Below the pieces are notes generated by a model. The model did no database searches, had not been told where the DNA came from, and saw only the letters and a list, made by a program, of their open reading frames with translations. Shown here in pieces: positions 48,479 to 56,891 of a stretch of 64,000 bases of DNA (its first letter is position 1; each line of letters starts with the position of its first letter). A program made the translations under genes and the position numbers. Source of the DNA: Amycolatopsis anabasis. GTDB taxonomy: Bacteria > Actinomycetota > Actinomycetes > Mycobacteriales > Pseudonocardiaceae. Location: the NCBI RefSeq assembly GCF_009765355.1, contig NZ_VTHK01000026.1, forward strand, positions 62,001 to 126,000. The letters run 5' to 3'.

Positions 48479-49759
48479 CCCCCGGTCGAGGCGGATCTGG
48501 TCGGTGCCGGACTCGTAGTCGAACAGCTCCGCGTACCGGCCCCAGTCGATCGCGGTGTCCAGTTGCAGCCGCGCGTCGGCGGCGGAGAAACCCCGCCGCA
48601 GCAGGTCGAGGAAGAACCCCGCCCGCAGGCTCCCGTCCCCGCTGCTGGCCAGCGCGCGGCAGATGGTCCGCACCAGCGGCGCCCGCTCCCGCACCTGCTC
48701 GGCGAAGATCTTCTTGCTGCGCTGGATGTCCGCGCCCATGAACTCCTCACCGACCTGCGTCAGCTCCAGGTCGGCGCCGGACACCCGCACCAGGTCGAGC
48801 AGGGCGGCGGCGTCGACCAGCGGCAACAGGTCGTCGATCTCGAAGTTCAGGTCGGCCGCGATCTCCGGCAGGTCGACCCGCCCGCCCTTGGCCGACACGA
48901 TCTCCACCAGCCCCGCCAGCCCGCCGACCGACACCGCGGGCAGCGGCCGCGCGGTCGGCGTGGCCTCGGTCGGCTCGGGCACGTGGACGTCCGCCTCCCG
49001 CCCGGTGAGCAGGTCGTACAGCCGGTCGACCAGGGCAGCGAACGCGGGCGCGCGCCGGTCCCGCGGCCGCGCCAAATCGATCGGCACCTCGGCGCGGATG
49101 TGCCCGGGGTTCGCGCCGAGCACGACCACCCGGTCGGCGAGCAGCACGGCCTCCTCGATGTTGTGCGTGACGATGCAGATGCCCTTGGTCGGGAAGTTCT
49201 GCCCGGCCCACAACGAGATCAGCTCGGTGCGCAGGTTCTCCGCGGTGAGCACGTCCAGCGCGGAGAACGGCTCGTCCATCAGCAGCAGATCCGGTTCCAG
49301 CACCAGGGCGCGGGCGAACCCCACCCGCTGCCGCATCCCGCCGGAAAGTTCCTTGGGGTAGGCGGATTCGAAGCCGTCCAGCCCGATCAGGTCGATCGCG
49401 GCCAGCGCCCGTTCCCGCCGCCGCGCGGGCGGCACGCCCCGCGCGGCGAGGCCGAGTTCCACGTTGTCCTGCACGGTCAGCCACGGCATCAGCGCGAACG
49501 ACTGGAACACCATCGCGGTCCCGGGATTGGCCCCGTTGAGTTCCTCGCCGCGGTACCGCACGCTGCCGCTCGTCGGCGCGATCAGCCCGGCGATCGTGCG
49601 CAGCAGCGTGGACTTCCCCGATCCCGACCGGCCGAGCAGCGCGACGATCTCCCCGGCGCGCAGATCCAGCCCGATCCCGTCGAGCACGCGCAGCTCGTCG
49701 CCCGCCGCGCCGGTGAAGCTCTTGCTCACATTCTCGACGCTGACGATCACCTCGGTCAT
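48476..49759 (-). CDS. ABC transporter ATPase with AAA-associated C-terminal domain
   Basis: 427 residues. Residues 1-260 are a nitrate/sulfonate/taurine-type ATPase: Walker A GRSGSGKST, signature LSGGMRQR, Walker B LLLMDEPFSALD, and switch His in IVTHN. Residues about 290-427 form the so-called AAA-associated domain (GRVDLPEIAADLNFEIDDLLPLVDAAALL onward), a helical regulatory extension. ATG 49759 with GGGAGGAAT. Partner of the double permease 14 bp upstream; last gene of the metal-linked operon. Family names suggest anions, context suggests cation homeostasis. Confidence 0.88.
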   Translation of the reverse strand: MTEVIVSVENVSKSFTGAAGDELRVLDGIGLDLRAGEIVALLGRSGSGKSTLLRTIAGLIAPTSGSVRYRGEELNGANPGTAMVFQSFALMPWLTVQDNVELGLAARGVPPARRRERALAAIDLIGLDGFESAYPKELSGGMRQRVGFARALVLEPDLLLMDEPFSALDVLTAENLRTELISLWAGQNFPTKGICIVTHNIEEAVLLADRVVVLGANPGHIRAEVPIDLARPRDRRAPAFAALVDRLYDLLTGREADVHVPEPTEATPTARPLPAVSVGGLAGLVEIVSAKGGRVDLPEIAADLNFEIDDLLPLVDAAALLDLVRVSGADLELTQVGEEFMGADIQRSKKIFAEQVRERAPLVRTICRALASSGDGSLRAGFFLDLLRRGFSAADARLQLDTAIDWGRYAELFDYESGTDQIRLDRG

Positions 49760-49773
49760 GAATTCCTCCCAGT

Positions 49774-51510
49774 TCACAAAGAAAAGCGACGTTCGGCCAG
49801 CGCGTAGAGGCGGCGCCAGAACAGCCGGTTGAGCCCGACGACGTAGAGGCTCATCACCACCACGCCGATGAGGATGTGCGGAGCGTTTCCGGTGCTGGTC
49901 GCGTCCGAGATGTAGGCGCCCAGCCCGGTCGCGGTCAGCGTGGTCGAGCCGTAACTGACGATCTCGGCGACGATCGAGGCGTTCCAGGCGCCCCCGGCGG
50001 CGGTGATCCCGCCGGTGACGTAGCTGGGGAAGATCGCGGGCAGCACGAGTTTGCGCCACCACAGCGCACGCGGCAGCCGCAGATCCGCCGCGGCCTCGCG
50101 CAGATCGTTCGGGATGGCGCTGGCTCCGGCGATGACGTTGAACAGGATGTACCACTGCGCCCCCAGGCTCATCAGCAGGATCCCGCCCCAGTCCAGGCTG
50201 ATCCCGGTCGCGACGAGCACCCCGGTGGCGAGCGGGAACAGGAAGTTCGCCGGGAAGGACGCCAGCACCTGCACGACCGGTTGCGCCAGCCGGGAAATCC
50301 TGGGGTTGAGCCCGATCCAGACGCCGATCGGCACCCACACCAGGGTCGCGACCACCACCAGCACGATCACCCGGCCGAAGGTGACCAGGCCCAGCAGCAG
50401 CGCGTGCCCGACCTCGCCGAATCCCGCGGTGACCGCGACATACCCGACCGCCCGGACCACCCCGTACCCGATCGCGGCGAGCACGACCACCGCGAACGCC
50501 ACGTCCCCGATCCGCCGCCGCACCGGTGAGGTCCGAAGTGGATGGTCGGCGAGCCCGAACACGCCCATGATCCGGTCCAGCGGCGCGACCAGCCAGCCGA
50601 ACACCCGCGCTAGGAAAGCCGGAATCCGGGACCGCCGCAGCAGGTTCAGCACCACGCTGCGCGGCGCCTCGGCGGCCTCGGATTCCTCGACCCGGAACCG
50701 TTCGGCCCAGGCGGTGAGCGGCCGCCAGAACAGCACGTTCACCCCGACCACCATGATCACCATGACCGCCATGGCCAGCAGCACGCGGTCCAGCCGCCCC
50801 TCCTCGTTCGCCGCGGCCACGTAGGCGCCGACACCGGGCAACGCGAAGTGCTTGTTGTTGACGCTCAACGCCTCCGAGGCGACCAGGAAGAACCAGCCGC
50901 CGCCGAAGCTCATCATCCCGTTCCAGACCAGCGGAATCATCCCGCTGGGCACATCGACCCGCCAGAACCGCTGCCACCGGGACAGCCGCAGCAGCCGGGC
51001 CGCCTCGTCCACCTCGCGCGGCTGGGAGACCAGCGAGTGGTAGAACGCGAACGTCATGTTCCACGCCTGCGAGGTGAAGATCGCGAAGATCGACGCGCAC
51101 TCCAACCCCAGCTGCGAACCGGGGAACAGCGCGATGAACCCGGTGATGGTGACCGAGAGGAAGCCCAGGATCGGCACCGACTGCAGGATGTCGAGCACCG
51201 GCAGCAGCACCTTCTCCGCCCGCCGCAACCGGGCCGCCGCCGTCGCGTAGACGAAGGTGAACACCAGCGAGATCGCCAGCGCCACGAACATGCGCAGCAG
51301 TGAACGCGCCGCGTAGTAAGGAAGTTCCGCCGGATCGGTGGACACAGTGGACGGTGCGGTGGCCTCGTCCCACGGGACGGAGACTCCGTGCATGAGCCGC
51401 ACCAGCAGCCACATCAGCGCGGCCGCGCCGACGAACACCAGGACATCGGCGACGCTGCTGCGAGGCCGGGAAAGCACGTCCCGGGAGGGAAAGGAGCGCA
51501 GCAGCGTCAT
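49774..51510 (-). CDS. fused double ABC permease
   Basis: 578-residue membrane protein containing two BPD-type permease halves in one chain. EAA-loop-like segments: EVDEAARLLRLSRWQRFWRVDVPSGM in the first half and LREAAADLRLPRALWWRKLVLPAIFPSY in the second. Each half has 5-6 helices. No substrate-binding protein gene is adjacent, unusual for an importer. The ATG overlaps the MgtC stop (ATGA). Confidence 0.87.
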   Translation of the reverse strand: MTLLRSFPSRDVLSRPRSSVADVLVFVGAAALMWLLVRLMHGVSVPWDEATAPSTVSTDPAELPYYAARSLLRMFVALAISLVFTFVYATAAARLRRAEKVLLPVLDILQSVPILGFLSVTITGFIALFPGSQLGLECASIFAIFTSQAWNMTFAFYHSLVSQPREVDEAARLLRLSRWQRFWRVDVPSGMIPLVWNGMMSFGGGWFFLVASEALSVNNKHFALPGVGAYVAAANEEGRLDRVLLAMAVMVIMVVGVNVLFWRPLTAWAERFRVEESEAAEAPRSVVLNLLRRSRIPAFLARVFGWLVAPLDRIMGVFGLADHPLRTSPVRRRIGDVAFAVVVLAAIGYGVVRAVGYVAVTAGFGEVGHALLLGLVTFGRVIVLVVVATLVWVPIGVWIGLNPRISRLAQPVVQVLASFPANFLFPLATGVLVATGISLDWGGILLMSLGAQWYILFNVIAGASAIPNDLREAAADLRLPRALWWRKLVLPAIFPSYVTGGITAAGGAWNASIVAEIVSYGSTTLTATGLGAYISDATSTGNAPHILIGVVVMSLYVVGLNRLFWRRLYALAERRFSL

Positions 51511-52241
51511 TCCTCGGCTCCGTTCCCGTTGGACCGGACCTCGGCCTGCCAGCGGACGCTGGTCACCGACGGCTCCATGGACAACCGGCTCACCGCGGAC
51601 TCCATCTGCGCGTCGTCCCGCTGATCCCCGGCGAGTTCGGCCCGGACCTCGACATAACCCTCGAGCGAACTGTTCGCGCTCGTCACCGACCGCAACCGGA
51701 AATCGGTGCGGGTCAACGCCTGCACGAGCAGCGCGCGCACGTGCGCCTCCGAATCGTCCTTGGTCACCGCGAGGAACTCGTACGAGGTCGGGGTTTCCGT
51801 GCCGGTGTCCGGCCGCCGGTCGACCACCCGGCCCAGCGGCCGCAGCGCGACGTTGACCGCCACCACCACGACCGTCCCGGCGAGCGCCACCTGGTACAGC
51901 CCCGCCCCGGCGAGCGCGCCGACCGCCGCGGAACACCACAGCGTCGCGGCCGTGTTCAGCCCGCGCACGGTCAGCCCCTCGCGCAGGATCACCCCGGCGC
52001 CGAGGAACCCGATCCCGGACACGATCTGCGCGGCGACCCGGGTCGGGTCCGCGCTGCCGCTGTCGCTCAACCCGCCGAAACCGTGCGCGGACAGCAGCAC
52101 GAACAGCGTGGCCCCGGTGGCCACCAGCGCGTTGGTCCGCAACCCGGCCATCCGCGCGCGGTACTGCCGTTCGAAACCGATCACCGTGCCCAGCCCGACC
52201 CCGGTACCGAGCCGGGCGAGCATCTCCCAAGTGCTCATCAT
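51507..52241 (-). CDS. mgtC: MgtC/SapB-family protein
   Basis: 244 residues. N-terminal membrane domain with the MgtC signature: LGTGVGLGTVIGFERQYRARMAGLRTNALVATGA, QIVSGIGFLGAGVILREG, VRGLNTAATLWCSAAVG. A C-terminal soluble ACT-like domain follows (about 150-244). MgtC proteins act in growth under low magnesium and control ATP synthase or phosphate balance rather than transport. It lies between an MgtA-like ATPase (7 bp upstream) and the ABC permease (ATGA overlap). Confidence 0.9.
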   Translation of the reverse strand: MMSTWEMLARLGTGVGLGTVIGFERQYRARMAGLRTNALVATGATLFVLLSAHGFGGLSDSGSADPTRVAAQIVSGIGFLGAGVILREGLTVRGLNTAATLWCSAAVGALAGAGLYQVALAGTVVVVAVNVALRPLGRVVDRRPDTGTETPTSYEFLAVTKDDSEAHVRALLVQALTRTDFRLRSVTSANSSLEGYVEVRAELAGDQRDDAQMESAVSRLSMEPSVTSVRWQAEVRSNGNGAEE

Positions 52242-52248
52242 CGTTGCC

Positions 52249-54804
52249 TCACAACCACGTTCCGGTTCGGTTCACATAGCGGTCCTTGACCAGCCGCGCG
52301 GCGACCAGGTACCCGAGCAGGATCACCACCAGCCAGGGGAAGTAGGCCAGGGGCAGCGGATGCATGCGCAGCACGGACCCCAGCGGCGAGAACGGCAGCA
52401 GCAGCCCGGCCGACACCACCGCGGCGACCGCCACCAGCACCGGCCGCGACGGCAGGCTCAGGCCCCGCCCGCGCAGCACCAGCACGACGAGCACCTGCGA
52501 CAGCAGCCCCTCGACGAACCAGCCGGTCTGGAACAGCGCCTGCTCATGCGTGCTGTCCTCGCCCAGCACCCACCACAGCATCGCGAAGGTGGCCAGGTCG
52601 AACAGGGAACTCAGCGGCCCGAACACCAGCACGAACCGGGTCAGCCCGCGCGCGTCCCACGTTCGAGGCCGCCGCAGGTAATCGGCGTCCACCCGGTCCC
52701 ACGGCAGCGCGAGCTGCGCGGCGTCGTAGAGCAGGTTCTGCACCATGAGCTGGATCGGCAGCATCGGCAGGAACGGCAGGACCGCGCTCGCGACCAGCAC
52801 GCTGGACACGTTGCCGACGTTGGACGCGGCGGTGATCTTGACGTACTTCATCGTGTTGCCGAGCGTGCGGCGGCCGTCCACGACCGCCGCCGCGAGCACG
52901 GTCAGGTCCGAGTCGAGCAGCACCAGATCGGCCGCTTCCTTGGCCACATCGGTCGCGGTGTCCACGCTGATGCCGACGTCCGCGATGCGCAGCGCCGCCG
53001 CGTCGTTCACCCCGTCGCCGACGAACCCGACCGTGTGGCCGTCCTCCCGCAGTGCCGCCACGATCCGGGCCTTGTGCTGCGGGGTGACCTTGGCGAACAC
53101 GGTGGTGCGCCGGACCAGCTCGGCCAGCGCGGCGTCGCCGAGCGCGTGGATCTCCTCGCCCAGCACGATTTCCCCGGGATCGATGCCCGCCTGCTCGCAC
53201 ACCTGCGCCACGACCCGCGGCGAGTCGCCGGTCAGCACCTTCACCGCCACGCCGTGCTCGGCGAGTTGCCGCACGGCGGGCGCGGTGGTCGCCTTCACCG
53301 GATCGGCGAAGGCGACGAACCCGACCAGCACCAGCTCGGATTCGTCCTCCAGCCCGTAGCCGCCGAGCCGGGCCGGGGTCTGCCGGGCCGCGATCGCGAG
53401 GATCCGCATCCCGTGCGCGTGGTGGGCGTCGACCAAGTCCACCGCCTGCCGGCGCAGGTCAGGAGTCAGCTCGACGACCTCCCCGCCGCGCCGGGCGAAC
53501 GAGCACCGGGTGAGCACCTCGTCCGGATCCCCCTTGGCGATGAGGATGTGCTCCCCGTGCTGCCGTTTGACGACCACAGTGGACAGTCGCCGGTCGTGGT
53601 CGAACGGGAGTTCGTCGACCCGGCTGAACCGGGCCTCGGCGAGCAGCGCCTCGGAGTCGGCGGCGTATTCGGTGATGGCCTCGTCCAGCCGGTTGTGCGG
53701 CACCGACTGGAAGTGCGCGGCGAGGAAGGCGTACGTGGTGACTTCCCGGTCGAGCGCGCCCGCGAGGTCGATGCCGTGCGCGAACACCGCCCGGTCCTCG
53801 GTGAGCGTGCCGGTCTTGTCCACGCACAGCACGTCCATGCCGCCGAGGTCGCCGATCGCGTCCAGCCGCTTCACGATGACCTTGCGGCGGGCCAGGTTCG
53901 CGGCGCCGCGCGCGAGCGTGGTGGTCACGATGACCGGCAGCATCTCCGGCGTCAGGCCGACGGCGACCGAGACGGCGAACAGCGCGGCCTGCACCCAGTC
54001 GCCGCTGACCGTGCCGTTGACGACCAGCACGATCGGCACCAGCACCAGCATGAACCGGATCAGCGTCCAGCCGACCGCCCGCACCCCGGAGTCCACGCTG
54101 CTGTCCGGCCGCCGCGCCCGGGCCCGGCGCGCGAGCGAGCCGAGGTAGGTGGCGTCCCCGGTGGCGACGACCAGCGCGATCGCGGATCCGCCGACCACCG
54201 AGGTCCCCGCGTGGCACACCGATTCCTCGCCGGTGGCGGCCCGCTTGCGCACCGGCAGGGTCTCCCCGGACAGCGCCGACTGGTCGACGAGCAGGTCCTG
54301 CGCGGAGAGCAGGCGCACGTCCGCAGGCACCAGATCGCCGGGCGCGAGCACCACCTGGTCGCCGGGCACCAGGTCCTCGACCGGCACCTCGCGTTCGGTG
54401 GCCTGCTCGCCCTCGTCGGCGCGGCGGCGGACGGTCGCGGTGGTGGTGACCATGCCGCGCAGCGCCCGCATCGCCCGGTCCGAGCGCACCCGCTGCCAGT
54501 ACCGCAGCGCCACGCTCAGCACGACCATGACGGCCACGGTGACCCAGCCGCGGATGTCCCCGACCACGACGAACACCACGCCGAGGCCGCTCAGCAACGC
54601 CACGAACGGGCTGTTCAGCGCCGAGCCCAGCCGCGCGAACGGGCCCGGCGCGGCCGAGGCCGCGGGGCGGTTGTCACCCGCGGTGGTCAACCGCTGCGCG
54701 GCCTCGGCTTCGGTGAGCCCTTTCGGGGAACTGGACAGGGACTGGAACAACTCGAACGGGGTGGCGCTCGCCGCGTCGTGCACCGCGGTCCGCGAAACAC
54801 CCAT
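52249..54804 (-). CDS. mgtA: P-type ATPase, magnesium-translocating (MgtA-like)
   Basis: 851 residues. Actuator motif SALSGETLPV, phosphorylation site CVDKTGTLT, nucleotide-site KGDPDEV, hinge VGDGVNDAAALRIADVGISVDTATDVAKEAADLVLLD, and a six-helix C-terminal membrane block including NVGNVSSVLVASAVLPFLPMLPIQLMVQN as in MgtA. About 50 residues shorter than enterobacterial MgtA, mostly at the N-terminus. The ATG overlaps the preceding stop by one base (TGATG). Mg2+ import is the best call; related P3-type pumps for Ca2+ or other ions are possible. Confidence 0.9.
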   Translation of the reverse strand: MGVSRTAVHDAASATPFELFQSLSSSPKGLTEAEAAQRLTTAGDNRPAASAAPGPFARLGSALNSPFVALLSGLGVVFVVVGDIRGWVTVAVMVVLSVALRYWQRVRSDRAMRALRGMVTTTATVRRRADEGEQATEREVPVEDLVPGDQVVLAPGDLVPADVRLLSAQDLLVDQSALSGETLPVRKRAATGEESVCHAGTSVVGGSAIALVVATGDATYLGSLARRARARRPDSSVDSGVRAVGWTLIRFMLVLVPIVLVVNGTVSGDWVQAALFAVSVAVGLTPEMLPVIVTTTLARGAANLARRKVIVKRLDAIGDLGGMDVLCVDKTGTLTEDRAVFAHGIDLAGALDREVTTYAFLAAHFQSVPHNRLDEAITEYAADSEALLAEARFSRVDELPFDHDRRLSTVVVKRQHGEHILIAKGDPDEVLTRCSFARRGGEVVELTPDLRRQAVDLVDAHHAHGMRILAIAARQTPARLGGYGLEDESELVLVGFVAFADPVKATTAPAVRQLAEHGVAVKVLTGDSPRVVAQVCEQAGIDPGEIVLGEEIHALGDAALAELVRRTTVFAKVTPQHKARIVAALREDGHTVGFVGDGVNDAAALRIADVGISVDTATDVAKEAADLVLLDSDLTVLAAAVVDGRRTLGNTMKYVKITAASNVGNVSSVLVASAVLPFLPMLPIQLMVQNLLYDAAQLALPWDRVDADYLRRPRTWDARGLTRFVLVFGPLSSLFDLATFAMLWWVLGEDSTHEQALFQTGWFVEGLLSQVLVVLVLRGRGLSLPSRPVLVAVAAVVSAGLLLPFSPLGSVLRMHPLPLAYFPWLVVILLGYLVAARLVKDRYVNRTGTWL

Positions 54805-55505
54805 CAGCCCAACCAGCCCTTCCGCTTGGTGCGGGACGAGGAAAGTCGCGACAGCGCGAGGTAGCGCAACTTGTCGTGCGCGTAACTCGCCTGCCGGGAG
54901 ATCCCGTCGATGTCGTCGAGCAGCAGCCCGAGCAGCCTTTCGTCCACATCGGACGAACCGGCGCGCAGGTACCGGGCGGCGCGGGCCAGGGTGAGCTGCC
55001 CCTCGCGGGTCCGGGACACGATCTCCTCGAGGTCGTTCATCCGGGTGATCGCCGCCGTGCCATGGACACCGTCCAGGGTTTCGATCGCACCGCCAGCGTA
55101 GGTGATCACGTCCGCCGCCGCGTCGTTCAACGCGTGCAGCAGCGCGTACATCACCCCATGCGGGGACCCGATCAGCTCGGGCGCGCGGCGCATCCGGTCG
55201 ATCCCGGTGTCGAACGGTTCGAAGTGCTTCTCCGGCTGCGCGGTCACCAGCAACCGGCGCCCCAGCGCGAACACCAGCGACTCGCACCGGATTTCCGTGG
55301 CGCCCCGGACGTTCACGACGACCGGGAAGTACACGAAGTCGTCGGTCACCCGGACCCGGGTGTCCCGGCCGCCGAAGTCCACCCCGACCGTCGCGCTGAT
55401 GTCCGTGACCAGCGCGCTGTCGGTGACCGGCAGCTGGATCCACCGCCGGCGCAGTTCGACGGAATCGAACCGCGCCGGCGCGATCTGCGTCCGCACTTCG
55501 CTCAC
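54804..55505 (-). CDS. CorA-like cytoplasmic domain lacking transmembrane helices
   Basis: 233 residues resembling the CorA N-terminal alpha/beta domain plus stalk helix: TDDFVYFPVVVNVRGATEIRCESLVFALGRRLLVTAQPE, PHGVMYALLHALNDAAADVITYAGGAIETLDG, and the long helix ending LGLLLDDIDGISRQASYAHDKLRYL. In CorA the two membrane helices and GMN motif follow; here the protein ends with a short basic tail, so it is soluble. GTG 55505 follows GGAGGGCGGG. Coupled to both neighbours by overlaps. A sensor or partner role for the P-type ATPase is inferred. Confidence 0.78.
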   Translation of the reverse strand: MSEVRTQIAPARFDSVELRRRWIQLPVTDSALVTDISATVGVDFGGRDTRVRVTDDFVYFPVVVNVRGATEIRCESLVFALGRRLLVTAQPEKHFEPFDTGIDRMRRAPELIGSPHGVMYALLHALNDAAADVITYAGGAIETLDGVHGTAAITRMNDLEEIVSRTREGQLTLARAARYLRAGSSDVDERLLGLLLDDIDGISRQASYAHDKLRYLALSRLSSSRTKRKGWLG

Positions 55506-55681
55506 CCCGCCCTCCGCTCCGACGCGCCGGCGACGTTTTCGGCGCGCGGCGGCAGCGGCGTGACCACCGGCCGCCAGGCGCAGACCAGCCGGCGGGCGCC
55601 GGACGCGCTCTTCTCGACCGTCCACTGTGCACGCAGCTCAGTACGGTTTCCGTTGGTGTTGGTGAATTCCTTGATGTTCAT
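55502..55681 (-). CDS. 59-residue small protein heading the metal operon
   Basis: Short ORF with ATG at 55681 preceded by GGGGAG and with stop overlapping the next gene's GTG (GTGA). The sequence begins MNIKEFTNTNGNRTELRAQW and continues with VEKSASGARRLVCAWRPVV and a Pro/Ala/Arg tail. Hydrophilic, no membrane segment. Position, spacing and coupling support translation; it could be a small regulator or an uncharacterised domain. No family recognised. Confidence 0.65.
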   Translation of the reverse strand: MNIKEFTNTNGNRTELRAQWTVEKSASGARRLVCAWRPVVTPLPPRAENVAGASERRAG

Positions 55682-55791
55682 GTCGCTACTCCCCTATCCG
55701 GGGGTGCGCGCACACAAACCAGACCTAGTAGACAGTGAACGATCCGGAAGCGGACCGAACGCAGGCGTCAACGCCGGGCGGTGACCGCCAC

Positions 55792-55854
55792 CGAGGTGAG
55801 CGGAGGGCGCCCAGTCGCGTCGATACTGTCGTCTGGCATGTGCCGCTCACCTCG
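55792..55854 (-). promoter_or_regulatory. 5' leader stem with 12-bp arms upstream of the metal operon
   Basis: CGAGGTGAGCGG (55792-55803) and CCGCTCACCTCG (55843-55854) are perfect complements enclosing 39 bases. In the minus-strand transcript this forms a stable stem-loop about 110 bp ahead of the first start codon, within the 298 bp between the divergent operon and ArsR gene. A metal-sensing leader or dyad operator is possible. It does not fit the M-box consensus closely enough to name it. Confidence 0.4.
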
Positions 55855-55925
55855 CTCTCTTTCACTCGCCGGTCGAGCGCAGGCTTGTTCCCGCGCTGCC
55901 CTGACAGCATGCCCGACATTCAAGT

Positions 55926-55937
55926 ACTTGCGCAAGT
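55926..55937. promoter_or_regulatory. palindromic ArsR operator candidate
   Basis: ACTTGCGCAAGT is a perfect 12-base palindrome 42 bp upstream of the ArsR start, with flanking near-symmetric TCAA and TTGA. SmtB/ArsR-family metal sensors bind 12-2-12-like imperfect repeats at such positions. It could serve both the ArsR gene and the divergent metal operon. Confidence 0.5.
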
Positions 55938-55979
55938 GATTTGACGCGTGTCACGCTGGGCCTGACACGCGAAGGAGCG

Positions 55980-56327
55980 ATGGTGACGTTTCCGGCCGGG
56001 GCCCCTGCCACCCACGAACCCCTGCCGCCCGCGGTACTCCAGGACGCGGCGGCCACCTTCGGCATGCTCGCCGCCACCGCCCGGCTGCAGATCGTGTGGC
56101 TGCTATCCGGCGGGGAACGCGATGTCGGCACCCTCGCCGAAGAGGTCGGCCAGACGGTCGCCGCGGTGAGCCAGCACCTGGCCAAACTCAAACTCGCCGG
56201 CCTGGTCCGCGCCCGCCGCGAAGGCCGCCGCCAGGTCTACCTGGTCGACGACCCGCACGTCGTGGAGATCGTCAACCTCATAGTCAGCCACCACGGCGAA
56301 CCCCGAACCTCCCGCCGCCACGCCTGA
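55980..56327 (+). CDS. ArsR/SmtB-family metal-sensing repressor
   Basis: 115-residue winged-helix protein. HTH: DVGTLAEEVGQTVAAVSQHLAKLKLAGLV; wing RREGRRQVYLV. The last helix has Asp91-x-His93, then ten residues, then His104-x2-Glu107, exactly the alpha-5 metal site D-x-H-x10-H-x2-E/H of SmtB/CzrA/NmtR, which binds Zn, Co or Ni. No alpha-3 Cys pair (ELCVCDL) is present. ATG 55980 with GAAGGAG. Divergent from the metal operon; repression relieved by Zn-like ions is predicted. Confidence 0.88.
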   Translation: MVTFPAGAPATHEPLPPAVLQDAAATFGMLAATARLQIVWLLSGGERDVGTLAEEVGQTVAAVSQHLAKLKLAGLVRARREGRRQVYLVDDPHVVEIVNLIVSHHGEPRTSRRHA

Positions 56328-56381
56328 ACACACGAAACGGCGCGCCCAAGACTCACGTCTCGAACGCGCCGTTCCGGAGGG

Positions 56382-56732
56382 TCAGCGAGGCGACAGCTTG
56401 CTTCGCTCCAGCTGGTAGAACCGCTGCACCATGGTTTCCATCTTGTCGAAGAACTCGCCACCGGCGCGGGTCAGCGCGGCGAACAGTTCGTTTTCGTCGA
56501 CCGGCGCGGCACGCCGTTCTCCGTTGACGGTCGAGGCAACCAGTACCCGCCCTCGTTCGATGCCCTTGAACGAAAGCTCGATGGGCTGGTCCGGAAACAG
56601 GGTGGACGAATTCCGGTTCGCGCGGAATTCCTCGACCATGTTGGCCAGGTAGGCCCACAGGGTCTCGACGTCATCGGCCTCCGCCTTGCCGATGATGTCC
56701 ACACCGTCGACGCTGAGTTCGATCGCGCCCAT
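56382..56732 (-). CDS. putative immunity protein of the adjacent toxin
   Basis: 116 residues, cytosolic and acidic, family not recognised. It begins GAIELSVDGVDIIGKAEADD, contains ETLWAYLANMVEEF, ELSFKGIERGRVLVAS and ends in a helix FDKMETMVQRFYQLERSKL. ATG 56732 has AGGAG at five bases; an in-frame GTG at 56840 would add 36 residues and cannot be excluded. It directly follows the 1198-residue secreted protein on the same strand, the standard position of a polymorphic-toxin immunity gene. Confidence 0.55.
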   Translation of the reverse strand: MGAIELSVDGVDIIGKAEADDVETLWAYLANMVEEFRANRNSSTLFPDQPIELSFKGIERGRVLVASTVNGERRAAPVDENELFAALTRAGGEFFDKMETMVQRFYQLERSKLSPR

Positions 56733-56891
56733 GGTGTCTCCTGCGTAACGTCGTGGCGGAAGCTCGTCGCATTCGGCGATGTCGACGAACGTGTATCCGG
56801 ACTCGGCCGGGAAGGCCAAGTAGGTCCTGATCGAAATCACTCTGGGCTACCTCGGTCGGGGTTGTCCTGGTTCAGCCAGGATGGCACGAGC

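Noticed and set aside
55660..55681. GGGGAGTAGC resembling the 5' core of the yybP-ykoY manganese riboswitch
   Set aside because: It lies immediately at the start codon of the 59-residue ORF and the downstream conserved parts of the riboswitch are absent. It is better read as the ribosome site.
55682..55900. M-box (ykoK) magnesium riboswitch in the leader of the metal operon
   Set aside because: GAGGTGAGC and GACGCGACTGGG vaguely recall M-box blocks, but the order and most conserved positions do not match. Only the inverted repeat is reported.
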